From a virus, in the IMG/VR virus record IMGVR_UViG_3300003322_000571, positions 286,090-350,089 of that record: 64,000 nt of DNA. One strand, 5' to 3'. Both the position numbers and the translations under genes were made by a program. Positions 17,566 to 25,572 of the stretch are shown piece after piece; the stretch's first letter is position 1; each line of letters starts with the position of its first letter. A model generated the notes under the pieces. The model did no database searches, was not told the origin of the DNA, and was given only the letters and a program-made list of their open reading frames with translations.

Positions 17566-18366
17566 TTAATCCGTACCTTCAACTTCCTTCTTTACACGTG
17601 GACGACGTGGAGCAGCTTTCTTAGCTGGCTTGCGGGGTGTACGTTTTGGTTTAACCTCGACTTCAACTTCTTGCTCCGCGGCATCTGCTGCGATTGCTTG
17701 TTCAATTGCTTTTTCGATCGCCTTTTCCTGCTTTTCGATTTCTGCAATCATGTTTTGCAAGCGAGTACGAATCTCAGGCGATTGCATCCAGAAGTCTTCT
17801 CCCTTAGCGATTCGAGTGAATTCTTCTTCTGAAATGAACGGAACATAAATGTCGCGTGCAAGGGATGCGAACCACTTGATAGTAGCTTCGAGTTCCGACA
17901 CAAGTTCGTTGCCCTTACCGATCAGACCACCGTTAAAGTTGTGGAACATCATCATGCAGTTGTCGTTGACGACCATCTCATCACCAGCCAAGAAGATTAG
18001 CGTTCCGAGAGAGTATGCACTACCTTCAAGGATTGTAACAATCTTCGCTTGGGAATTCTGCATTGCATTGACGATTTGCACGCCAGTATCAAGTTGACCG
18101 CCGGGTGTATTCAGGTGAATGAAAATTGTATCAGACGGTCCAGCGCACGTGATGCGGTAGATCATGTCTGTGTAATCACCAGGAGCGCCAATACTTTCGC
18201 TGATGTAGTAGTGGACGTGCTGTGCCGTAAATGTCTGAGCGTACTCTTTGTACGGCTTCTTGTTCATGGCGATAAGCGGAAGCCCTGTTTGGTCCTCGCC
18301 GCTCTCTTCTTCATCGTTTGCACGCTTAGGTGCGAGTTTCGACTTATACGTGTACGAGTATACCAT
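17566..18366 (-). CDS. ClpP-like serine protease with basic C-terminal tail
   Basis: 266 residues. The ClpP/crotonase fold is visible: HLNTPGGQLDTG near residue 84, nucleophile Ser in LEGSAYSLGTLIF (~residue 113), His in MMMFHNFNGGLIG, then a helical segment. The last ~60 residues are Lys/Arg/Pro/Ala-rich (KPKRTPRKPAKKAAPRRPR), unlike bacterial ClpP, and could bind DNA or RNA. Such proteases can process head proteins or act in host takeover. A CGTAAATA late-promoter-like site lies 27 bases upstream and AAGGAGA precedes the ATG. Confidence 0.85.
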   Translation of the reverse strand: MVYSYTYKSKLAPKRANDEEESGEDQTGLPLIAMNKKPYKEYAQTFTAQHVHYYISESIGAPGDYTDMIYRITCAGPSDTIFIHLNTPGGQLDTGVQIVNAMQNSQAKIVTILEGSAYSLGTLIFLAGDEMVVNDNCMMMFHNFNGGLIGKGNELVSELEATIKWFASLARDIYVPFISEEEFTRIAKGEDFWMQSPEIRTRLQNMIAEIEKQEKAIEKAIEQAIAADAAEQEVEVEVKPKRTPRKPAKKAAPRRPRVKKEVEGTD

Positions 18367-18392
18367 TGGTTCTCCTTTGCTCTGTACGAAAC

Positions 18393-18400
18393 TATTTACG
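18393..18400 (-). promoter_or_regulatory. Late-promoter-like site (CGTAAATA)
   Basis: GCGTAAATAG on the minus strand, upstream of the ClpP-like gene. The same CGTAAATAG variant occurs at 23382-23389. Confidence 0.4.
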
Positions 18401-18450
18401 CTGGAGAAATAGCAGTGATCTTTACCCGTATACCCAGGGACCGGAAATGA

Positions 18451-18474
18451 AGGAAGGCGCCGAAGCGCCTTCCT
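18451..18474 (-). terminator. Intrinsic terminator of the tmRNA gene
   Basis: AGGAAGGCGC/GCGCCTTCCT stem with a CGAA-type tetraloop, followed on the minus strand by a short T-rich run. Confidence 0.75.
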
Positions 18475-18805
18475 ATGATACTGTTGTTATCGGGGTATCA
18501 TGCCCTCAGTCAAGCATTAAGCTGCGAGACGGAAGTTACCTTCATTTGCATTTAGGTTGTTTTCTTGAGTTACGGTCTTCGCCACCGGCATGCGCCATCC
18601 ATCTCAGTAACTCTGTCGAAACCAGGGCAGGCCCATGACAGAAGATTCAACGCTACGTTACTTTTCGAGGGCCTAGGTTCCCTTTAACCGTTTCACGCAG
18701 CACTAAACCTTCTGTGGTGGACCTGGCGGGAATCGAACCCGCGTCCAAAATCCTTCAACATCAGTCGAATTACATGCTTCATCTGCTTGCGCAGATACGT
18801 CTATT
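18475..18805 (-). ncRNA. ssrA: Circularly permuted (two-piece) tmRNA gene
   Basis: On the minus strand the 3' acceptor piece comes first (18715 to ~18800): T-arm GCGGG-TTCGATT-CCCGC, acceptor strand CAGGTCC, A, CCA at 18715-18717. An ~80-base intervening segment follows, closed by a 7-bp repeat (ACAGAAG 18638-18644, CTTCTGT 18709-18715). The coding piece starts at 18634 with GGGCCTG, which pairs with CAGGTCC including a G3-U70 wobble, the alanine identity element. Next are the tmRNA signatures TGGTTTCGAC and GGCGCATGCC, the tag frame, and a 7-bp hairpin (18475-18501). It rescues stalled ribosomes with host SmpB. A TTGATA/TAAATA promoter-like pair lies near 18800-18830. Confidence 0.9.
18517..18549 (-). 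other. tmRNA tag-peptide frame (ANEGNFRLAA)
   Basis: Resume codon GCA at 18547-18549, then AAT GAA GGT AAC TTC CGT CTC GCA GCT and TAA. The encoded tag ANEGNFRLAA ends in LAA, the usual degradation signal read by ClpXP-type proteases. Confidence 0.88.
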
Positions 18806-18827
18806 TAAGCATAGAACCCTAAAACTA

Positions 18828-19040
18828 TCAACACGTGCAGTTCAACGACTCACGTTTGACCATTTTCCATCCAGGCTCGTTGTTGTCATTGCAAAATTGG
18901 TAGTGCATTCGAACGACACCAAAGCAAACAGGGCACATCTTCGGCCGTGTCTCGATGTCTCCGACCTTGTTCTGGTATGTTCGTCGGAGGATTTGACCAT
19001 TCAAATGCGTCTCTTGCACCCAATCAATCGTCGTTTCCAT
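18828..19040 (-). CDS. Small zinc-ribbon-like protein (70 aa)
   Basis: Contains MCPVCFG near residue 35 and NCTC at the C-terminus, a likely four-Cys zinc site, with a QFC between. Unknown function. Lies immediately upstream of the tmRNA gene and overlaps the next gene upstream. Confidence 0.6.
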   Translation of the reverse strand: METTIDWVQETHLNGQILRRTYQNKVGDIETRPKMCPVCFGVVRMHYQFCNDNNEPGWKMVKRESLNCTC

Positions 19041-19212
19041 TTAGTTGTTCCTGTACTTGGCGTTTACCTAGCGTTCTGTCGTGTTTGTGAATGAAACGTT
19101 TAAGTTGTCTGCGTGCTTCTCGAATCTCTTTGCGGTTCGATGCTGTTTCAGCGTCAGCAAGGAGTTCAAATTGTTCCTTAAGCAGTGCGTCCGTCTTGTC
19201 CTTTGGCTTCAT
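19024..19212 (-). CDS. Small Lys/Arg-rich helical protein (62 aa)
   Basis: ATG at 19212, inside the end of the preceding gene. Helical and charged (NRKEIREARRQLKRFIHKH). Unknown. Overlaps both neighbours, suggesting a compact operon downstream of nrdA. Confidence 0.55.
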   Translation of the reverse strand: MKPKDKTDALLKEQFELLADAETASNRKEIREARRQLKRFIHKHDRTLGKRQVQEQLNGNDD

Positions 19213-19372
19213 CAGTTTTCTCCCATCCAAATACTTCAGCAAGGCATTTGTGCAGCCTTGCTTTACTTTCCTCAGTCCAAGGAGGAATGTCAGCAGGGTC
19301 ACATGACCAAACGCTGATTTCTCCTCGTTCATATGCAGCCATCATTTGTTGTCGGATAGATTCTTCTGTCAT
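19178..19372 (-). CDS. Small hypothetical protein (64 aa)
   Basis: ATG at 19372. Sequence with IRQQMMAAYERGEISVW and Trp-rich middle (DPADIPPWTEE). Unknown. Begins just after the nrdA terminator. Confidence 0.55.
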   Translation of the reverse strand: MTEESIRQQMMAAYERGEISVWSCDPADIPPWTEESKARLHKCLAEVFGWEKTDEAKGQDGRTA

Positions 19373-19391
19373 TTCATTCTCGTATATAGAA

Positions 19392-19411
19392 AGAGACGCC
19401 GAAGCGTCTCT
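19392..19411 (-). terminator. Intrinsic terminator after nrdA
   Basis: AGAGACGC/GCGTCTCT stem with a four-base loop and a T-rich tail on the minus strand. Confidence 0.75.
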
Positions 19412-19418
19412 CTTTACC

Positions 19419-21116
19419 TTATTGACATGCGACGCATTCGTCTTTGTCTTTGGAAGCCTGAACACCAGCCTTACTGTACACGTAGTACAAACCAAGAATG
19501 TCGTCGTTCAGGATCGCTTCGCGGTGAACATCGTTGATGTACGATTCATCTTCACCAGCAGAGAAGAACACATTCAAACTCTGCCATTGATCGATGTATT
19601 TACCGCGCGTAGCTGCCATGCGAATAACTGCATGCTGATTGATTTCGAAAGCAGTTTTGAACACGTCTTTCTCGTGATCAGTCAGCCAGCTAACGCCCTG
19701 GACAGAGCCCATTGCATCGCGCACTTCTTCGATATTCTTCTTGTTGTACACGCCCTTCTTCTTCATCAAGTCGAGCAAGAACGGGTTGACACGGTCAACT
19801 TCACCGCCAGCTGTACGTTGTGTGAACACCATAGCCGTATCAGGATTGATACCTTCTGAGTAACCACCCATAATCAGAGCAGTACTCTTTGTCGGCGCAA
19901 CTGCCAGCAAGTGGCTATTTGCACGACCGTATCCCTTCAACCATTCTGGTTCGCCCCACCATTCAGCGAGCTTCTTCGTTGCGATCTCAGCTTCCGAGCG
20001 CATGTGCTTGAAGATTTCTGCGTTTAGCAGGCTGGCATCAAGCGACTCGAACGGCATCATTTCCTTTTGGAACAGCGAATGCAATCCAAGCAAACCAAGG
20101 CCGAGAGCACGTGACTTCTTCGTGAATGCAACAGCACGTTCAAGACCACGAATGTTCTTAGCACGTTCAATGAATTCCTGTGCGACAGCGTCAAGGAACA
20201 CAATACCGACTTGAACCAAGTCCGTATCCTTCCAGTCGTGGTAGAATACTGCATTGACGCTAGCGAGGACGCACGTATATGTGTAGTCTACGCTGGAATG
20301 CAATGTAATTTCGTTACACAGCTGGGCAGCCTTAACATCGAGTCCGTGGTCAAGATACCACTGAGGACGCTTTGCGTTGACCTTGTCAGGGAAGAAGAAG
20401 TAGCCCTTGCCGGTAACCATCTTCGTCTTCATCACTTTAGCGTAACGCTTCAGTGCTTCAGGATCGCGTGCCGTTAGACGTTCAATGAACTTGTTCGACA
20501 GGTTCCAACCAATGTTGTTACCGTCTGGGTTTTGTTCAAGATACGTGACTACTTCGTAGAAGTCACCGTGATCGATTGGTACGTAGCCAGCCCAAGAACC
20601 ACGACGTGCGGTACCTTGCGAAACATACTCCATGTCCTTCTGGAAACCTTCGATGATAGGAAGGATACCAGACGACTTGCCACCACCAAAGATTTCAGCA
20701 CCGCGAGGACGAACGTCACCAAGATATCCAGAAGTTCCAAAGCCATACTTCGTCAGCATAGCTGTTTCAAGTTTAGCTTGGTAGATTCCGTAGATTGAAT
20801 CGTCAACGTACGTACCAGCACACGAAACAGGCAAACCTCGCGTCGTACCAACGTTAGCGAGAACAGGAGTAGAAGGGCTGAGCCAACCTTTCCACATTAC
20901 GTCGAAGAACTTCTTCGTCCACAGTTCAGGATCCTTCGTATGCGTTGCCAAAGTACGTGCAATTCGCATGTATTGTTCGTACGGATTGGCAGCCTGGTAC
21001 AGGTACTTTTCTTTGAAAAGCTGCCACCCACCTGTACTCCACCATTCAGGCATTAGACCTTCTGCCTGTAGTTTCTTTCGCTCCTCCGAGAGCTGACGGT
21101 AAATGTTATCACTCAT
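19419..21116 (-). CDS. nrdA: Ribonucleoside-diphosphate reductase, large subunit
   Basis: 565 residues, much shorter than E. coli NrdA (~760), because the N-terminal ATP-cone is absent. Active-site features: LPVSCAGTYVDD (first redox Cys), AQLCNEITL (thiyl Cys and Glu), YTCVLASVN (second redox Cys), the Tyr pair in LGLYYVYSKAG, and a C-terminal ECVACQ for reduction by a redoxin. The position usually Asn before the thiyl Cys reads Gln. It reduces NDPs to dNDPs with NrdB, whose gene lies 14 bases upstream. Confidence 0.93.
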   Translation of the reverse strand: MSDNIYRQLSEERKKLQAEGLMPEWWSTGGWQLFKEKYLYQAANPYEQYMRIARTLATHTKDPELWTKKFFDVMWKGWLSPSTPVLANVGTTRGLPVSCAGTYVDDSIYGIYQAKLETAMLTKYGFGTSGYLGDVRPRGAEIFGGGKSSGILPIIEGFQKDMEYVSQGTARRGSWAGYVPIDHGDFYEVVTYLEQNPDGNNIGWNLSNKFIERLTARDPEALKRYAKVMKTKMVTGKGYFFFPDKVNAKRPQWYLDHGLDVKAAQLCNEITLHSSVDYTYTCVLASVNAVFYHDWKDTDLVQVGIVFLDAVAQEFIERAKNIRGLERAVAFTKKSRALGLGLLGLHSLFQKEMMPFESLDASLLNAEIFKHMRSEAEIATKKLAEWWGEPEWLKGYGRANSHLLAVAPTKSTALIMGGYSEGINPDTAMVFTQRTAGGEVDRVNPFLLDLMKKKGVYNKKNIEEVRDAMGSVQGVSWLTDHEKDVFKTAFEINQHAVIRMAATRGKYIDQWQSLNVFFSAGEDESYINDVHREAILNDDILGLYYVYSKAGVQASKDKDECVACQ

Positions 21117-21130
21117 TGTTGTTCTTGTTG

Positions 21131-22129
21131 TTAGAATGTGAACGCAGCTTCGTTCCAGTCGCGCTGGTATTGGTTACCTTGTGAGCTGAAGAAGTCTTGC
21201 ATCTGGTAGCCGTTGATTCCCTTGTAGAACCATTCAGCAATTGGGTTGTATTCAACCTTGTACAGGTTCTCGTAGCCGAGGTTACGGAGGCACAGGTTGA
21301 TACGTGATTGAACGAAGTGTTCGAGTTGGACTTCTGTGATCGAAGCAATCTTGCCCTTCTCGAACAGCTTTTTGATGATCTGTACTTCGTGCTCAAACAC
21401 CGTCTTAGCAGCAAGATAGATGTCAGCCTTCAGTGATTCTTGTTCTTCCTCAGACAAAAGTCCAAGTTCGATCAGTTCTTGCTTGAGTGTGCGGAATAGC
21501 CAACCTGCAGCTTCAGCATGGAGATTCTCGTCGCGCGATGAGAAATTAATGCCGCTGACGATGTTGAGGGCTTTGTTCTTACCTTGGCTCTGGAAGTGCT
21601 TGAGGAACGCGAAGCTGCTATACAAAATAGCACCCTCACCGAACGTGAATGCACCGAGAGCACGCAAGTCATCCTTGTTATCGAGGACAGAACGAAGGAA
21701 GTCAACACGGTCCTTTAGAACTGGATCGTTTGTGTATTCGTTATAGAAATCATCTGTTGCAAGGCCGAGTTCTTCGTTAATCTTCGAATAGAACTTAGCG
21801 TGTACTGCGAGTTCCATGGCAGCGAACAAAGCAGCCATAGGCTGAATGTCGGCAGCGCGGGGGAACTTCTTGAACACAAAGTTGAGCCAGAATTCATCAC
21901 CGATGATCTGTTCGTACTTCGTGAATAGTTTGAGCGTCGTAATCGTCGCGTGACGCTCTGCTTCCGTCATGTTGACGAGAATGTCTTGTTTGTCCTTGTG
22001 GACCTTCACTTCTTTCCATGGCCAGAACACAGCTGCTTGTTGATCAGCGTATTCGCATGCTTCTGGATAGTCGACGGTGAATGTTGCTTTTGGTTGTTGA
22101 ATCCTTGGGAGGATGGTTGAGGTAGTCAT
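21131..22129 (-). CDS. nrdB: Ribonucleoside-diphosphate reductase, small (radical) subunit
   Basis: 332 residues. Ferritin-like four-helix protein: GDEFWLNFVF, MELAVHAKFYS (His and radical Tyr spaced as usual, H-x3-Y), GEGAILYSSFAFL and SRDENLHAEAA (ExxH). It makes the tyrosyl radical for NrdA. The first-helix Glu is four rather than three residues before its His, an unusual spacing. It is preceded by a perfect TATAAATA site and a long inverted repeat. Confidence 0.92.
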   Translation of the reverse strand: MTTSTILPRIQQPKATFTVDYPEACEYADQQAAVFWPWKEVKVHKDKQDILVNMTEAERHATITTLKLFTKYEQIIGDEFWLNFVFKKFPRAADIQPMAALFAAMELAVHAKFYSKINEELGLATDDFYNEYTNDPVLKDRVDFLRSVLDNKDDLRALGAFTFGEGAILYSSFAFLKHFQSQGKNKALNIVSGINFSSRDENLHAEAAGWLFRTLKQELIELGLLSEEEQESLKADIYLAAKTVFEHEVQIIKKLFEKGKIASITEVQLEHFVQSRINLCLRNLGYENLYKVEYNPIAEWFYKGINGYQMQDFFSSQGNQYQRDWNEAAFTF

Positions 22130-22216
22130 GCTAACAGCGCAATCCTTGTAGTTATTTTTGTTTGGATCGCCGGAGGAACCGGGGACACTTGAGTGAAGAT
22201 AATTGAGGCGAGCGGC

Positions 22217-22224
22217 TATTTATA
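22217..22224 (-). promoter_or_regulatory. Perfect TATAAATA site upstream of nrdB
   Basis: TATAAATAG on the minus strand, ~88 bases before the nrdB ATG; identical to the T4 late-promoter consensus, although nrdB is normally an early or middle gene. Confidence 0.5.
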
Positions 22225-22288
22225 ACCCGTCTTCAAGACCTCAAAAAAGGTTTAGTAACCCCTTGATCTTCAATGTGTCATTCTTATT

Positions 22289-22319
22289 GTTGTTCAATCT
22301 TACGTCAAAATTGAACAAC
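22289..22319. repeat. 10-bp inverted repeat in the nrdB leader region
   Basis: GTTGTTCAAT and ATTGAACAAC separated by 11 bases. The loop contains TTGACG on the minus strand, so it may be an operator over an nrdBA promoter or an RNA hairpin. Confidence 0.55.
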
Positions 22320-22329
22320 CTAAAACAGG

Positions 22330-22352
22330 AAAGGCCGCACAAGGCGGCCTTT
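22330..22352 (-). terminator. Intrinsic terminator
   Basis: AAGGCCGC/GCGGCCTT hairpin with a following T run on the minus strand; a second hairpin (GTTGAG/CTCAAC, 22361-22377) precedes it. Ends the Acb1-like/117-aa gene transcript. Confidence 0.75.
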
Positions 22353-22391
22353 CGTTTATTAGTTGAGTTTCGCTCAACCGAATGTGTTTAA

Positions 22392-22745
22392 TTACTGAAC
22401 GGTTGGTGGTTCACGTTCCGCGAGATCAGCGATTGCTGATGCAACAAAACCTTGCAGCTCATCTTCAGTCAGCTCGTGGACAGCTGGTGGGTGTCCAGCT
22501 AGCACTTCACCATCAAGTCCGATAGAATACAGGCCACCGTCAGTAACTCTCTTCTTATCTTCTGACAAGTTAACGAGAACGAGATGTTGGAAAGTCAGTT
22601 CCGTGTAACGATCGCCTTCAGGCACGGTAAACACTTGACCTTCTTCGGCTACCTTGTTTTGTTCGTCAAGAGGGAAGCAAGCAAATGAGATGTCGTGTCC
22701 GGCTTGTGTCGGAATGCGAAAGATAATTGAGTTTACTTGTGTCAT
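22392..22745 (-). CDS. Hypothetical protein (117 aa)
   Basis: Beta-rich N-terminal half (IIFRIPTQAGHDISFACF) and an acidic C-terminal helix. Not recognised. Directly downstream of the Acb1-like gene, nine bases apart. Confidence 0.6.
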   Translation of the reverse strand: MTQVNSIIFRIPTQAGHDISFACFPLDEQNKVAEEGQVFTVPEGDRYTELTFQHLVLVNLSEDKKRVTDGGLYSIGLDGEVLAGHPPAVHELTEDELQGFVASAIADLAEREPPTVQ

Positions 22746-22754
22746 ATTGTTTTC

Positions 22755-23285
22755 TTATTTGGTAGATTTGCTTGCCCAGTCAAGGTCTAAGTCTTCGCCG
22801 TATTCGTCTACGATTTTGATCTCACCTAGAAACTTCGTAACATCCGGCAATTCCTTTTCATCAAGGTCGCCAATATCATATGATAGCGTGATGTGTGGCA
22901 AATAGTCTGGGAAGTCGTAAGATGCGTTGTGCTCATCCATTAATGATTTGTGACGGTCACTTAGTTCAGTGCACTTGTACTTCAAAACGAGACATCGTTT
23001 CTCAGGTTCGTCACGGTTCTTCCCTTTTGTTGGCCATACATCTAGCTCAGACGGTGTTCCAATCCACGGAGGACTGATTTTGCCTTGAGCTGTGTAGTCT
23101 GGACAATATTTCCGACTATACAACAACGTTGTGTGCATCTTCCCAGGTGCCACACCGTTTGGAATGTTGTTTTCGTGGATATAGTCCTGCAATGCATCGA
23201 CAGTTGCTTTGTCGAATTTCACTGCTGCGTATGTTCCGCGTGTTTCTTCAGTTTGCTCTTTTTCGTATAGGTCAGACCACTTCAT
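22755..23285 (-). CDS. Acb1-like 2H phosphoesterase (anti-CBASS candidate)
   Basis: 176 residues. Order of motifs: RGTYAAVKF near residue 16, GKMHTTLLYS (first H-x-T), a middle sheet LDVWPTKGK, then DFPDYLPHITLSYD (second H-x-T). This matches Acb1, the T4 57B family that cleaves cyclic di- and trinucleotide signals and so blocks CBASS immunity. Assignment is by motif recall; a different 2H substrate cannot be excluded. A CGTAAATAG site and a 12-bp hairpin lie upstream. Confidence 0.72.
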   Translation of the reverse strand: MKWSDLYEKEQTEETRGTYAAVKFDKATVDALQDYIHENNIPNGVAPGKMHTTLLYSRKYCPDYTAQGKISPPWIGTPSELDVWPTKGKNRDEPEKRCLVLKYKCTELSDRHKSLMDEHNASYDFPDYLPHITLSYDIGDLDEKELPDVTKFLGEIKIVDEYGEDLDLDWASKSTK

Positions 23286-23356
23286 TCCTTTATTCTTTCG
23301 TGGTGTTACTGACGTTTTTGTCAGTAAGGCCCTCGTTAAGAGTGTTGGGCACCACT

Positions 23357-23382
23357 AGATCAACCTCGTACGAGGTTGATCT
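23357..23382. repeat. Perfect 12-bp hairpin in an intergenic leader
   Basis: AGATCAACCTCG pairs with CGAGGTTGATCT across TA. It directly follows a CGTAAATAG site (minus strand), so it would be near the 5' end of the Acb1-like transcript. It may also end the upstream gene, but lacks a U run. Confidence 0.6.
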
Positions 23383-23389
23383 ATTTACG
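23382..23389 (-). promoter_or_regulatory. Late-promoter-like site (CGTAAATA)
   Basis: CGTAAATAG on the minus strand, ~100 bases upstream of the Acb1-like gene. Confidence 0.35.
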
Positions 23390-23394
23390 ACTGT

Positions 23395-24477
23395 TTAGTT
23401 GTCAACTTCGAATCCCGTGAGGCCCTCTTTCAAGCCGTTTGGAATAACCTTTTGCCCCATCATCCAGTGTTGGGTCGTTTGAATATGATTAGCTCGGACG
23501 TATTTGCCAACCATTGATTTGAACTGACTGTAGTGGAAAGGCTCGTCAACGCGTATGACGTAGCCTTCAATTTCGCCACCAGCAGCTTTTCGTTCTTTCT
23601 CGAGTTTGGCGTAGATACTTTCGATCTTTTGACGATCATATTCACCCCAGTAAATGACTGGGCACGGTTTAATACCCAGCAACTGGAACCATTCCAGTTG
23701 TTGAGTCCAATCAAGCATCACATTCTTATCGTTCCATACGGCGAATCCGTATGCGTACGTTTCCAAATCTTCATACTTGATCGAATGCTTTGCGTACACG
23801 TTTTCAACGTTAATACGCCATCCTTCGGGAATATCTCCTTGAATCCGGCCGTGCAAGGCACGAACCCAGTTTCGAGAAGGATGCCCTCCAGATGTTACAC
23901 TACGTGCATGAATATGATCATTATACATCGTAGTGTTTTCACCATCAAGTTTCTCCATCACAACGACGCGTTTACCGTTGAAGACGTTAACATCAGGCAT
24001 CATCCGGTCGTCACTGTGCATACCAGGACTCCACGGCAGATGATACGTCCGTGGGTACTTGACATGTTGGACGAACAGTCCAAGAACACCGCCCTTGTCG
24101 AGGATCTTTTGAACACTTTCGTCTTCAAACAGGTCACCACGGAGACGAGTTCCGTTATCCATGATAATATTACCCCACTTGTCATACACTTGATCCTCGT
24201 ACAGATGAGGTGGCAAGACGGGTTTGGTAATACCAAGTAGTGCTCTGATATTTTCAACAGAGAACGTGTCATGAGTTGTCATTTCACATTCAAGATGATG
24301 TTCCTCGCAGACGGAAGCACCATTGTTCAAATAGTAGCCGCCGTCAGGGAAGAGTCGTCGTTCGAGAATGTGATGTGCATCGACTGCAGGTTTATCGCAG
24401 AAGATGCAAGTGTGTTTGTCACGTGCGAACACACCTTCGCGGAATTGATCCCGCGTAAGGAGTTTTGTTCCATCCAT
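23395..24477 (-). CDS. HNH nuclease / RNA ligase fusion protein
   Basis: 360 residues from the ATG at 24477. The N-terminal ~90 residues are an HNH module: HTCIFCDKPA, DAHHILERRLFPDGG, GASVCEEHHLECE. The C-terminal domain is a nucleotidyltransferase of the Rnl2/DRB0094 RNA-ligase type: VVVMEKLDGENTTMYND (K-x-DG adenylation Lys), YAYGFAVW, EIEGYVIRV (motif IV) and FKSMVGKYVR (motif V Lys). A cut-and-seal arrangement is unusual. Likely RNA repair or an anti-defence enzyme; which nucleic acid the HNH part cuts is unknown. Confidence 0.82.
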   Translation of the reverse strand: MDGTKLLTRDQFREGVFARDKHTCIFCDKPAVDAHHILERRLFPDGGYYLNNGASVCEEHHLECEMTTHDTFSVENIRALLGITKPVLPPHLYEDQVYDKWGNIIMDNGTRLRGDLFEDESVQKILDKGGVLGLFVQHVKYPRTYHLPWSPGMHSDDRMMPDVNVFNGKRVVVMEKLDGENTTMYNDHIHARSVTSGGHPSRNWVRALHGRIQGDIPEGWRINVENVYAKHSIKYEDLETYAYGFAVWNDKNVMLDWTQQLEWFQLLGIKPCPVIYWGEYDRQKIESIYAKLEKERKAAGGEIEGYVIRVDEPFHYSQFKSMVGKYVRANHIQTTQHWMMGQKVIPNGLKEGLTGFEVDN

Positions 24478-24478
24478 T

Positions 24479-24691
24479 TTAGTAATCTCTATAGTCGTGC
24501 TCAGACGTACAGTTATTCTGTGCCTTAGCGTCGTTATATGCACAACTCCAAATTGAAGCAACTAGTACGCCGAGTATTACGAATGGCATGCTGTCTGACG
24601 CATAGACGCATACAGCAACGATCGCACCAATTATAATAGCCAGTACAATTAGATAAACTGTGGCTTGGACAGCAGCTTTTTTATCCATCAC
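24479..24691 (-). CDS. Small two-helix membrane protein (~70 aa)
   Basis: Two adjacent hydrophobic segments (VYLIVLAIIIGAIVAVCVYA and FVILGVLVASIWSCAY) and a polar tail. GGAGG lies seven bases before GTG 24691 and ten before ATG 24688. Unknown; one base from the HNH/ligase start. Confidence 0.6.
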   Translation of the reverse strand: MMDKKAAVQATVYLIVLAIIIGAIVAVCVYASDSMPFVILGVLVASIWSCAYNDAKAQNNCTSEHDYRDY

Positions 24692-24727
24692 ATTTCATCC
24701 TCCAAATAGTGTCTTTAGTATTTCTTG

Positions 24728-24901
24728 TTAACCCAAATGCATACGTACGAAGATCCAGATTAATCCAAATACTGCTGCAAACATCAGTATAGCGAGTAAC
24801 CACGGATATAGAACAGTAAGCATTGCCACACCTATGATCAAGGTAGCAAGAAGTCCCATGATGCCAAGCGTAATCAGTGTCGTCCGCAGGATGATGTTCA
24901 T
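24728..24901 (-). CDS. Small membrane protein (57 aa)
   Basis: Opens MNIILRTTLITLGIMGLL and contains two hydrophobic helices. The ATG overlaps the DHFR stop by one base (TGATG). Unknown; forms a pair with the 70-aa membrane protein downstream. Confidence 0.65.
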   Translation of the reverse strand: MNIILRTTLITLGIMGLLATLIIGVAMLTVLYPWLLAILMFAAVFGLIWIFVRMHLG

Positions 24902-25572
24902 CACTTTCTCTTCCAGACAGTGAATTTCAGGTCAGGAGCACCTTCGTGCTTGAACTCCTGAGTAATATCAAAGTGCTTCAGCGTGTAGGCAATCGGAAAC
25001 TTACGATCGCCTTCAACGTCCTTGTTGACGACAGTGATGTACAGTGTGTCGCAATAAGCGATACCTTCACTGTAAATCCCTTCACCACCGCAAATAAACA
25101 CCGTTTTCGTTTCACGTTCCTCGAACGACAGATGCTTCTCCAATTCGCCAAGGTTGGCGATCGCAATAGCGTTGTCCTTTTCAAGCGGGCGAGACGTAAC
25201 AACGAAGCATTTACGTCCGGGAAGGACGCTCTTTGCAGCTTTGTCGCCGAGGTGATTTGTGATATCTTCGTACGTCGTGCGACCCATCACACAAATGTGA
25301 CCTTGAGTCTTACCTTGGAACCACTTGAAATCTTCAGGGTAATTCCACGGAATCTTGCCATCCTTAGCGAATGAACCAGCAAGGTCGACGGCAACAATTG
25401 CAGCGTACTTTGTCCGCGGCATATTGTTGATTTCGTTTTGTGTGACTTGTGCCCATCGTTGTGCGTCTTGCACCTTCCGTTGGAATTCAAGTTGTTCAGC
25501 GTGCACACGTTGCATGTACTCTTGGTACAACCGGTGCATTTCTGCTTCTTGTTGCTTTTGCTCGTCGTTCAT
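24901..25572 (-). CDS. frd: Dihydrofolate reductase with N-terminal coiled coil
   Basis: 223 residues. The first ~50 are a Gln/Glu-rich coiled coil absent from standard DHFR. The reductase domain follows: AAIVAVDLAGSFAKDGKIPW, ICVMGRTTYEDI, FVVTSRPL, FICGGEGIY. It regenerates tetrahydrofolate for the thymidylate synthase at 30 kb. The ATG overlaps the upstream stop (ATGA). Confidence 0.92.
   Translation of the reverse strand: MNDEQKQQEAEMHRLYQEYMQRVHAEQLEFQRKVQDAQRWAQVTQNEINNMPRTKYAAIVAVDLAGSFAKDGKIPWNYPEDFKWFQGKTQGHICVMGRTTYEDITNHLGDKAAKSVLPGRKCFVVTSRPLEKDNAIAIANLGELEKHLSFEERETKTVFICGGEGIYSEGIAYCDTLYITVVNKDVEGDRKFPIAYTLKHFDITQEFKHEGAPDLKFTVWKRK

Noticed and set aside
18714-18805. Ordinary tRNA gene suggested by the T-arm and CCA
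   Set aside because: No anticodon or D-arm on that side; the partner strand GGGCCTG and tag frame show it is a permuted tmRNA.
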